Positions 1 through 10,025 of a stretch of DNA of 64,000 nucleotides are shown here, one piece after another. Within the stretch, counting starts at the first letter, position 1. Every line of letters begins with the position of its first letter. Below the pieces are notes generated by a model. It was not told the DNA's origin. It searched no databases and worked only from the letters and a program-made list of their open reading frames with translations. The position numbers and the translations under genes were made by a program. This stretch comes from Tricholoma matsutake (taxonomy: Eukaryota > Basidiomycota > Agaricomycetes > Agaricales > Tricholomataceae). The stretch is from the NCBI GenBank assembly GCA_026075535.2, contig AP026538.1, positions 5,704,001 through 5,768,000 of the forward strand, written 5' to 3'.

Positions 1-10
1 ATATGGTTGC

Positions 11-1783
11 ATGGACGGCAGACTAAGACATGATACGAGAGGTCCTTCTGAACTTCGGACTATCGAGGAAACTATCGCTGCGATACGATTACGAACACGA
101 CATCATGACCCTTATGAGGAGTGGGAGAAGCAAACGCGAAAAGATGCTTTCGTACGTGGCTATACATATGTTTGGCCGATAGCGGCTCACGATTCCTCCC
201 TTCAGAGAACAGCACGGAAAGAGCTAACTGCGACGCAGTCCCAATTCCACGAGGCGCAAGACCGAGCCCGAATACAGGAAATTCAGCGGCAAGCCGCGTT
301 ACATTCACAGCAGGCAGCTGAGGTGCGACAACATCTCGATGCTCTACAGATGAAGCAGCAGAAAGAGGAGTCCAAGATGAGAGAGTGGTGGAGGGCTCGG
401 GATCAGAACCTATGGGAACGGATAGAACTGGTGATAAAGCTGGAAGAGGACAAAGTGAAAGCAAAGTTAGAAGAGGAGAGAAAGCTGCGGGAAGAGGAGG
501 AGGAGAAGAGGAAAAAGGAAGAGTTGATGCGGCGGCTGGCCGAGGAGAAGAAGAAGCAGGAGGAAGAGGAGAAGAAGAAGAAAGAAGACAATGAGCGTAG
601 GGCGAGGGAGGAACAGAAGAAGAGGGAGGATGAGGAGGAGAAGTGGGCAGCGGAGGAGGAGAAGGCAAAAGCTGAGAAGTTGATGGCTGAGGAAGAGGGG
701 AGAAAGCAGATAGGGTTAACTACCGCTGACGAGGATTGGCGTACTGCGCGTGGCAACCTCTATGTAAGTGGTCAAGCATCGAGTCGCCACAATGGTCTAA
801 CGGGCGGGTTCTTCAGAGACTGAAGACGGAGGTCATGAAGGTGGTGAAGTCCGACCCTTCAGCTAAGGCCGAGTGGGGAAAATGGCGTCGACAGATCACT
901 CCTAAGATCGGACAACTCACAAATGATCCCCAGGAAATCAACCGAATAGTACGTGTCCTTCCTTTTCCCGGTAATAGTTAATCAATATTATTCTAGTCCA
1001 CACAACTGATCGACATCATCAAACCACGCAACGGCGTGTCACACAGCCAAGTCATCTATACTGCGCTCCTCTCCTCGCTCGCCAAGGCTGTTATCCTTCA
1101 AGCCGAGACAGAAGTGACCGCCGAGAAGCGGAGTGCAGGGCCACTTGCACAAGTCGTATTCACACTACTCGCCAATATCGACAATTTCCCTGAGATCTTC
1201 TTCGCGCGGCTCGTCCAGCGGGTCGGAGGTTGGCCTATACCCATCATTGTGCCACGAACAGACCATAATGGCGAGAAATGGCAAACCCAAAAGGCGCATT
1301 GGAAGGCGATGGGATACAGGAAGAGCATGGTGAACGACGATGTGGAGGGCTCGGCGGAGTACACGACGCGTGTGGCGGGCGTGATGAGGGTGTATTTCCA
1401 TATTTTGCAGATTAGGCCGGCACAGAAGCCATTGAAGCCGATGTTTCAGGCACATAGATTGTGGGTGTGGGTGGCAAGGCTCATGAGTGAGAGGGCGCTA
1501 CTGGAATCGGTTGTCGCGGCGCAGTTGTTGTATAGTCAGTGTTGACTTGTCTTTTCCTTGACATCTTTCGACTGACTCGCGTATGTTAGCTGCGCTGGAC
1601 GTATTGGGCTCGTATGCAAAACTGGTTTACGGACATCAGTGGAACAAGATGTTGTCCCTGATATATGAGGGCGTAACAGTAGGGTTGGGGAATGATAAAT
1701 TTATCGGAGGCGACAGCGCTGAGGGTACCGCTGCTCGTGTGCGTGTGCAGTTAGAAGTGGAGAGGGTTATGGCGGCCAGTTAG
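11..1783 (+). CDS. gle1: GLE1-like nuclear pore mRNA-export factor
   Basis: Gle1-family proteins sit on the cytoplasmic side of the nuclear pore and, with inositol hexakisphosphate, activate the DEAD-box ATPase Dbp5 to release exported mRNPs (family knowledge). Exons that join in frame are 11-763, 817-948, 997-1534 and 1590-1783. Introns are 53, 48 and 55 bp with GT-AG ends (gtaagt, gtacgt, gtcagt) and a CTAAC branch site at 797-801. From the ATG at 11 this gives 538 residues: a Lys/Glu-rich coiled coil at about 140-230, then the helical C-terminal Gle1 domain from about 252 (WRRQITPKIGQLT; ARLVQRVGGWPIPI; FQAHRLWVWVARLM). The frame is also open upstream of the ATG to the window edge, so the true N-terminus may lie outside. 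Codons keep many CpGs and there are no breaks, unlike the transposon genes to the right. The family call rests on the C-terminal domain pattern. Confidence 0.82.
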
Positions 1784-3842
1784 GCTCCATGCTATTATCA
1801 GCGTCACGGCTGGTCATGTGGCACGCTGCTTGCTGTCGACGATTTCTTGCAGGGAATCTTCATCATACGTACGTACGTACGCACGAGACTATGCATTAGT
1901 TAGTTTGGTTAGTCAATAATATTGCTTAACTCTAGCCATTACTGCAGGCCTGGATACGCCGGTGTTATTAAAGAACTGTCATCCGAGGAAATGGGGAGCG
2001 GCGGCCGGGTGAGAAGAAAATATTGGAGTCGACGCTATGCCACTTGTCGAGCATATGTCGTGTAAGTTTTCTAGATGTACATGTATTACTCGACACCTTT
2101 CAGAGAAACTGTATCTCTATATCATTTCATATACATAAATACAACTAAGGAGTGCCAACGACAATAGCAAATTGAACATCGGTACTTAGATGCCACTGGC
2201 ACACGTCATTACGTCCTTTGTAGATCGAGGTATGACCACTGGCAAGGCCATGAGAACATTCGAATACTTATCTATTGATACCAACTCGAAATGTATGGGC
2301 ATGATCAACGCTCGTAAGGAAGTCCAGATTGGTGCATAGTCGGTTCGTCCTTCGTCTCTGCCCCTTATCTGGAAGCACGTTCGACTCTCTGAGTCTCTCG
2401 TCATTCGTACGTACGATGGCACGTACGGAATATTTGCCAGCGCATTATGATTGTTACGGTGCCACATCATCGTACGATATGGCCTGTGAATCGCGTTTCA
2501 TCATGTCAACGTTGTGTTACATAGCTGGAACCGGGAAGATAAGGTGGTTATGGCGATGTCTTCTAGCCGTGGCATCGGATGCGGTAGTATCAACGTATAA
2601 TCTAGTTGAGAAGTGTACTTGTGCTGGTCTTCCTTCCAGACCTTTGGGAATCCCGCTGGGTATCCATGCATTGGACCTCATTCACATGGTTGCAAATGTT
2701 TCGTATACATATCCGTTCTTGGTCATTCGATTTGTGCTCTGCGACGTATTGGGTTAAGTCCTGATACTTGCCATGCAATTCTCGATATCGCTGTATATCT
2801 CCATTTGTTGCTGGACGTTTCCATGAAAGACTAGCACCATTTAAATCCAGTGGCCGTCGCCAGTTGTTGCTTGCCTACGTCGGGTGCTTAGAGCCGTTAC
2901 TATCATTGACCCAGTAGTGCAAGACGACCATGATAGTATGATCCCCCAAGCAGACTAGTTGATAGGCCACGTTCGGAGTGGCGCAGAGGCCTACGAAAAG
3001 GTCCTCACCCTTGGAACCCGCCTTTACGACGACCTCTGCTGCGAGGCTCAAAAGAGAGAGTAGCGCAAACAGAGGTCCGCACTTGGCAAACCCCAAAATT
3101 GATTGGGCGACGAAGCTACGAGGCTTCGTTGGTACGTAGTAAAAATACAAGAGGAAGCTCTGATGTAGTATGAAAAGGGAGAGGTGGGAGTGCCGCGAAA
3201 AGAAATCTTGACGATAGCTCGAACGATGGAGCAGACCTGGATTCTCTGTGTGAAGACCACGAAGATCATCCAAGAATGAAGCTCACTTTTAGGACTCAAC
3301 TGGTTACCACCAAAATAATGAATAGGCAGTTGAATCCTGTAAAAAGCGAACAGTAAGTTTTTTCGTGCGAGACACCCAAGGTAAAACAAAGTCTCACAAT
3401 GAAAAGTAGTCACTGTTTTTTAGAACAGGAATGCCTGAGTGACGAAGCCACGAGAGCCAACTACTTTGAAAAGTGAGAATGCCAGTGGCTTGGAGGTGGT
3501 GTGCGGTGCGCTCATCTGTGCTGCTTGATGATGAGATGAGACGAAGGAAAGCAGCACTGAGTGAGACATTCCCTGTGTCGAGTTCATCCTCCGACGAGGC
3601 CTCTGCTAAACTTTAGCACCCCGCCGAGGCGGCACAGAGAACGGATGAGTGATGTGTATGTCGTCGGCGAGGCCAACACACAATTTCTTTGAAGCGGCGC
3701 AGAGGCCTGCGAAAACCTTCGGAACCCGCCTTTTCGACGAACCTTGTTTCGGTTCCGATTCATTATTTGTCCCTGTTAGTATCTGCAGACGTTGACGTTG
3801 ATATCCTGCCCTCATTTCTTTGAACTCCAGTCGGAAGTTATC
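1784..3842. other. Intergenic region between gle1 and tpi
   Basis: No convincing gene is seen on either strand in about 2 kb; the open frames are short and lack recognisable motifs or paired splice sites. It should hold the gle1 3' end and the tpi promoter. A small ACGT microsatellite lies near 1867-1880. A hairpin of the form ACGAAGC...GCTTCGT lies at 3111-3131. CpG is not depleted, which supports host origin. Confidence 0.6.
2979..3743 (+). repeat. Diverged direct repeat upstream of tpi
   Basis: A segment of about 50 bp at 2979-3034 (core GGCGCAGAGGCCTACGAAAA, then GGAACCCGCCTTTACGACGA) recurs at 3694-3743 with the same order of blocks but a shorter spacer. The downstream copy ends about 100 bp before the tpi start codon. 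It may be a duplicated promoter or 5'-UTR segment. Its function is unknown. Confidence 0.5.
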
Positions 3843-4885
<1,043 letters not shown>

Positions 4886-5022
4886 TGGTATAAGCAAAAC
4901 ACGGTGCCTGCACGTTTCTTTTGTCAGGTACAATTGTATAGAGTTCTGGTAACCCCTCCAACGCGTTGTGTAAGTAGGCTGGGCATTGTTAGAAATGAAT
5001 AGCATTGTTACGAAAATATAAA

Positions 5023-6292
5023 ATGTCTGCCAATGACACTCATCTTAATCTTGAAGGCACTTCGCACGACAGCGAAGTTCCTCAATATCGTCAATGTTCA
5101 CCAGACCTAAACTCAGTGGAAGGAAAGACGTATGGTGAGAAATGTTCTATACTTTACTTCCTGAGTCTGTTACAAATTCGTCATTAGATCATGCCGGCCT
5201 GGAACTGCGTTCAGCAGTTACGAAGCTGTAGACACTACTGGGGCTGACCTGTGTTTCCCACAGAAACACAGCCTTAGAAACTTGTTTTAAGACTTCTGAT
5301 GTGTATATCCTTTGGATATTCTTAATATGTATGTAAAAGAAATGGGAGGGAAATATTTTACATGTATCCAAGCTGTATCTGCAAGGAACATAAAAGGTGT
5401 ATTCTACAATGTTTCTTTCAGATCCCTTCTGGAAACATTTTTCATGTTCCCTTTGTGTAAGTTAAGGAAACACTTTTTATGTAATTATGGCTGTATCTGC
5501 AGAAAACACTTGACATATATTTTATTATGTGTTTTCTATGGATACATGCAAAGAACAAAGGGGTTACCATGGTTACACATGTATCCCTAGGAAACATGTA
5601 ATAAAATTACATGTTAAATGTTTTCTGCAGATATAGGCATAATTACATAAAAAGTGTTTCTTTAACTTACACAAAGGGAACATGAAAAATGTTTCCAGAA
5701 GGGATCTGAAAGAAACATTGTAGAATACACCTTTTATGTTCCTTGCAGATATTGGATACATGTAAAATATTTCCCTCACATTTCTTTTACATACATATTA
5801 AGAATATCCAAAGGATATACACATCAGAAGTCTTAAAACAAGTTTCTAAGGCTGTGTTTCTGTGGGAAACACAGGTCAGCCCCAGTAGTGAGAGCCTGAG
5901 GATGCCCAGAGTCATATTGACCAAAGAATCAATGACCCTAGAGGTCTTCATTTGTATGTTGAAGCGACGTTATAACTTGAACACCATCTCTCGACATTCC
6001 TTAACAGAGTGTTCGAACCGTGCGTGCTCTTATCCAGTATGTGGGTGATGGTCGTATAGTACTAACCTCAGCTGGATCAAGTTCAAGTTCTCATGTCTGC
6101 TCGCATTGTTAAGGAACCTGCCCAAGTTGTGGAGCCACCTCAGAATCCTAGCATGCCACCCTAAGTGGGGCTGGATCAACAAGATGCTCTGTCAATCAAA
6201 AACGGCACTGTTCACTATGGAGATCGATGTCGACTTACTTGAAGACAATCACGATGCAGAAAAGTTCGAGTCCGTCTGGAAGCAAATTTTCA
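5023..6292 (+). other. Possible host gene broken by insertions, unrecognised
   Basis: Between tpi and the transposon block lie short frames that look host-like because they keep CpGs. One is an ATG frame from 5023 (MSANDTHLNLEG...), followed by gtgaga at about 5135 and an acceptor-like cattag near 5189. Another frame reads continuously across the CACTA insertion site once the element and one AGA copy are ignored (TACGAAGCTGTA then GAGCCTGAGGAT, to about 5970). A third encodes MEIDVDLLEDNHDAEKFE near 6218-6270. No family is recognised, and stops remain between the pieces. A host gene split by the element at 5233-5890 and by the repeat starting near 6290 is possible but weakly supported. Confidence 0.25.
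5233..5890. mobile_element. CACTA-type palindromic MITE, copy 1
   Basis: The 658-bp element folds back on itself along its whole length. The left arm from 5233 (CACTACTGGGGCTGACCTGT) is matched by its reverse complement ending at 5890; about the first 110 bp of the arms look identical, with only scattered differences further in. It is flanked by AGA at 5230-5232 and 5891-5893. CACTA ends plus a 3-bp target duplication are the hallmark of the CACTA (CMC/En-Spm) superfamily. There is no coding capacity, so it would need a transposase from elsewhere. A second copy lies at 25340-32933. Confidence 0.85.
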
Positions 6293-6469
6293 GTAATTTA
6301 CACTCCACCTATTCCGATCAGACTCACCAGAGTCCACTGGATTCCGGTTATTCCGACCAGATTCTGGTTACTCCAGATGCTCAACTTAGAGTAAATACCC
6401 TAATGGATAGTCAAATTTCAAGTCTTAAGTTGTTGAAGTGCCTACAAAATATATTTGTGCAGAGTAAAT

Positions 6470-6550
6470 AAGGATTGAACTCAAGACATCTTGATTAGAG
6501 TGATCACATGACAAACCAAACATGTGTGCTTAACCAGTTAAGCCAGAGGA
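6470..6550 (-). repeat. tRNA-like SINE head (A and B box)
   Basis: On the minus strand TGGCTTAACTGGTTAAGC (A-box like) lies about 60 nt before GAGTTCAATCC (B-box like, consensus GGTTCRANYCC). A nearly identical block occurs at 54241-54316. It does not fold into a full cloverleaf by eye, so it is not called as a functional tRNA gene but as an internal Pol III promoter of a tRNA-derived repeat. Confidence 0.6.
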
Positions 6551-6696
6551 GAATTATTAGTTAGTAATATAATGTTTATTCATGATACTCTAATTTTTTT
6601 CGAAGTAGTTAAGATCAAATTTTTTTAATTAACCACATCCCTCACATTGAATGCGAGGGAGTGGGCATGAATGTGATTATATACATAAACAAAAAA

Positions 6697-6798
6697 TCCC
6701 TCCCCCATGCAAAACAGGGAGGGGGGGCACAATACTAATAAATAATTAAAAGTACAAAAAAATCCCTTTCCACATGACGTGCGGGGGAGGGGGAGGGG
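6697..6798. repeat. Pair of CCCTCCC/GGGAGGG hairpins
   Basis: Two GC-rich foldbacks in AT-rich DNA: TCCCTCCCCCATGC paired with ACAGGGAGGGGGGG at 6697-6727, and TCCCTTTCCACATGAC paired with GTGCGGGGGAGGGGGA at 6763-6798. Each is preceded by an A-run. Similar arrays occur at 54474-54680 and, in the other orientation, at 59670-59940. Confidence 0.6.
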
Positions 6799-6835
6799 AC
6801 ACGACCCCACTGTTGTCTGTCATTCCACCCACATT

Positions 6836-7045
6836 CCACCCCATGAGCAGTTGCTCATGAGGCTGGGGGTGGGTGGCTTGTCATCATTGTCATTCCACCT
6901 GCGATCCACCCCACAAGCAGTTGCTCGTGAGGCTGGGGGTGGGTGGTGTGTCATCATTGTCTCCTGTCCCTGCACCTGGGCATCATTCCACCCATGTTCC
7001 ACCCCATGAGCAGTTGCTCGTGAGGCTGGGGGTGGGTGGCTTGTC
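6836..7045. repeat. Three tandem GAGCA/TGCTC hairpin units
   Basis: Cores at 6842-6859, 6912-6929 and 7005-7022 are interrupted palindromes of the form CATGAGCAGTTGCTCATG, set between CCACCCC on the left and GGGGGTGGG on the right, so the stem can extend. The three units are about 70-93 bp apart with TGGCTTGTCATCATTGTC-type spacers. The same hairpin is dispersed through the window. Confidence 0.75.
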
Positions 7046-7063
7046 GTTGTTTGTTGCCATTGT

Positions 7064-7700
7064 CTTTACTGACCTCATTACAAAACTTTACTGACCTCAT
7101 TACAAAGCTTGATTGACTTCATTACAAAACTTCACTGACCTCATTGCAAAACTTTACTGACCTCATTACAAAACTTTAGTGACCTCATTACAAAGCTTTA
7201 TTGACTTCATTACAAAACTTTACTGACCTTATTACAAAACTTTACTGACCTCATTACAAAGCTTTATTGACCTCATTACAAAACTTCACTGACCTCATTG
7301 CAAAACTTTACTGACCTCATTACAAAACTTTAGTGACCTCATTACAAAGCTTTATTGACTTCATTACAAAACTTTACTGACTTCATTACAAAACTTTACT
7401 GACCTCATTACAAAACTTTACTGACCTCATTACAAAGCTTTATTGACCTCATTACAAAACTTCACTGACCTCATTGCAAAACTTTACTGACCTCATTACA
7501 AAACTTTAGTGACCTCATTACAAAGCTTTATTGACTTCATTACAAAACTTTACTGACCTCATTACAAAACTTTACTGACATCATTACAAAGCTTTACTGA
7601 CTTCATTACAAAACTTCACTGACCTCATTACAAAACTTTACTGACCTCATTACAAACTTCTACTGATGTCCTTATAATTGGCAAACTTCTCCTGACCTCA
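7064..7700 (+). repeat. 22-bp minisatellite with higher-order periodicity
   Basis: About 27 copies of a 22-bp unit close to TTTACTGACCTCATTACAAAAC. Variants (TTCACTGACCTCATTGC, TTTAGTGACC, TTTATTGACTTC) recur in fixed order. The TTCACT variant starts at 7131, 7285, 7461 and 7615, spacings of 154, 176 and 154 bp, which is seven or eight units. This indicates that blocks of units were amplified together. The last copies decay by 7700. Confidence 0.85.
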
Positions 7701-8047
7701 TTACAGACCTTCACAGATATCCAAACTACTAATTTCTTTGGGGTATCTTTTATGAATAGTTTAATTGAATATAACTATAGATATCAAAGGACAAAAAATA
7801 CAAAAAGGCCCCCCCTTTTTGTCTCCAGGGTGCTGTGGTGGGCCTCATCATCATTCCACCCATGGTCCACCCCACGAGCAGTTGCTCATAAGGCTGGGGG
7901 TGGGCATTGTCATTGTCCCCCCCTCTCATCTCCATTGTCATCCTGTTGTCATGGTTGTTCTCCCCCCCTCCCCCTCATCGTCGTCATCCCCTGTTGTCAT
8001 CCCTGCCACCATCACTGTCCCCTGTTATCATCGTTGTCCACTGTTGT

Positions 8048-8806
8048 TGTTACAATTTTCCTTGTAACTCATGGAACCCAACCGACCCAACGATCCCCTC
8101 CAGACAGGAGGCACTCCATGATTCATGCCTAGGGCATGTCCTGGACACCAGACACATGCACAATGCATGCCGACTGCATGCATTCGATCCCCTTCCTGTG
8201 GAAGGCACCCTTGACGCATGGTGACTCCATGCACCCGAACCCACTCCCACACATGCTGTGATACGACAGCTTCTTGACATGAGGTCCGTGACGTCGGACT
8301 CTCATGATCGACATGCTGCACTGCAGCATGTCCTTGACATCAGATCCTTGACATCGGATCTGTGACATCGGACACCTCATGCTATGCATGAGGCTTATCT
8401 CTTATTATTTCCTGACATGCTGCGCCGCAGCACTCCATGACATTGGATGCCTCATGCAAGGCATGAGGCCTACTGTTTCTATTCTTACTTGATACACATC
8501 TATCTTTCCGATTGGATGATAAGGACCTCCCTCGTAGTATAAGTACTGCAACTCGTAGTAGGGATGTCCTTAGTTTAGATCTAGGCAATTAACAGCCTTA
8601 ACTTGCAACTCGTGAACTTACTCAAAACCACTAAGGAAGCCCCTTAGTGCGTGAACCTGAATGACTCGAGGCAGAAGCCCTGCTAGAGTGCACTACTTAT
8701 CTTACGTCGGATGCTCCAAGTAAGACTAGTGCCAAACGACTTGTTGAGGAAGCACCTTGTCGAATGACATCGACTAGATTGAGTGGTTGAGGCTTCGCCC
8801 TTAACA
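8048..8806 (+). repeat. 5' LTR of gypsy element 1
   Basis: 759 bp, starts TGTTACAATTTTCCTTG and ends GCTTCGCCCTTAACA. It contains short ATGCATGAGG-type inverted motifs. It is longer than its partner because the 3' LTR has lost two internal blocks. Confidence 0.92.
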
Positions 8807-8828
8807 TAAGATCTAAACTATCTGCTAG

Positions 8829-10025
8829 CCCACCTACCTAGGTGTAGGCAATACATCTCGATACACACCACAGCGACCCGGGTCTAGACAAACCCCAGAC
8901 CAACCACCAAGAGAAGCAGAACCACAGCCAGGTTCATCTTGGTACCGATACAATGGAAGACTAGTCCGTTACTCGACCCCAGCACAGCGTTGGTTCTATG
9001 GATCAACCGACAGACAACGAGGAGATTTCCTCACCGATGAAGAATTTGAACAACTGCACACACCCCCACCCGAAACATCCACCCGCTTCTTAACAGACAA
9101 AACCGACGACCTCTATAATGAGATGTCCAAACCCGCAACCACACCGATGACGTCCATGAAGGACATTCAAATCTGATCACCAACAGACTTCTCAGGAGAG
9201 TGGACCAAGACCGCCAAGTTCCTGCAGGAGATAGACCTGTACCTGCGAATCAATGACCAGGTCTATGACACGAACGACAAAAAGATTATCTTCATGCTGT
9301 CCTTCATGAATGGAGGGACAGCAGCTGCCTGGGCGCAGGCATTTGTCAACCAACACCAGTCCGAGGGACTCGGTGAATATGCAGACTTCCGACAGAAGGT
9401 CCTAGGGGCCTTCTCACCAATCGATGACACCGGAACGGCAAAGACCGAGATCAAAAATCTCAAACAAGGTTCAGGGAACTTCGAAGAATATGTGGTGAAC
9501 TTCCACATCCTGAAAGACAGGACGGGAATCACAGAAGATGCAGCCATGATCAAATACTTCATGGATGGACTGCACCCTGAATTACTGAAGAGGGTACATA
9601 CGATGGAAATGGTACCCCACACTCTCGAGGGCTGGATAAAGGCAGCCTCGAAATATGAAGGCCAATGGAAATGGGCCATGGCAATCCTGGGGAAGACCAG
9701 GCAGAACCAGAAGATGAAGGAAACAACGAAGAAAGGACAGCCCTCTCTTGACATCAACCGATTGATGAACCAAGAATGCGTGGAACACCTCTGAAAGGGA
9801 CTGTGTTTCATCTGCCACCAATCCGGACACCGATCGTCTGATCACAAGGATGGAAAAAACCCCACCCAGATGGAGATGGGGTCAGCGCCTCCTCCTTACC
9901 GAAACCGCTTCACCCAGAAAAAGACTGGGGTGGACACCTACCAGAAGATCCGCACGATGCTGGATGAACTAGACAAAGAAGAAAAGGAATGAGCCCTCAA
10001 CCTCATGGAGGAATCAGGTTTTTAG
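8829..10025 (+). pseudogene. gag of gypsy element 1
   Basis: Frame open from 8829 apart from three TGA codons (around 9174, 9792 and 9990) at positions where arginine is plausible. It encodes the retrotransposon capsid (DFSGEWTKTAKFLQEIDLYL...AAAWAQAF) and a zinc knuckle CFICHQSGHRSSDH, in which the last Cys of the usual CCHC is His. No in-frame ATG is seen near the 5' end. It overlaps the pol frame, which lies -1 relative to it, and ends at TAG 10023-10025. Confidence 0.8.

Larger units (their letters stand above)
6290..8047 (-). mobile_element. tRNA-related composite repeat A, left part
   Basis: Starts near 6290 with a tail-like end (TTTACACTCCACCTATTCCG), followed by ATTCTGG/ATTCCAG-rich sequence, a tRNA-like segment on the minus strand (6470-6550), CCCTCCC/GGGAGGG hairpins, three GAGCA hairpins, a 22-bp minisatellite, a fourth GAGCA hairpin (7873-7890) and pyrimidine-rich TCATTGTCC repeats to 8047. 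The first 750 bp are homologous, in the same order, to 54040-54950. Gypsy element 1 is inserted at 8047/8048 and the repeat resumes at 16130. If the tRNA-like block is its promoter, the element is read leftward, like a SINE whose 3' end is at 6290. Confidence 0.65.

Noticed and set aside
72..668. 198-codon Ser/Pro-rich frame on the minus strand
   Set aside because: It is the mirror of the Lys/Glu-rich coiled coil of the GLE1-like gene; low complexity and no motifs.
2186..2470. 94-codon minus-strand frame in the gle1-tpi interval
   Set aside because: No motif, no paired splice sites and no conservation signal that can be judged by eye.
5312..5779. Mirror-image frames of 68-92 codons in the CACTA palindrome
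   Set aside because: The same sequence read from both arms; AT-rich and without motifs.
6470..6550. Functional tRNA genes at the four tRNA-like blocks
   Set aside because: A and B boxes are present but acceptor and anticodon stems do not pair by eye, and the blocks recur inside repeats.
7064..7700. CRISPR-like array
   Set aside because: Units are directly adjacent with no unique spacers; it is a minisatellite. The 27-bp array at 15099-15315 is rejected for the same reason.
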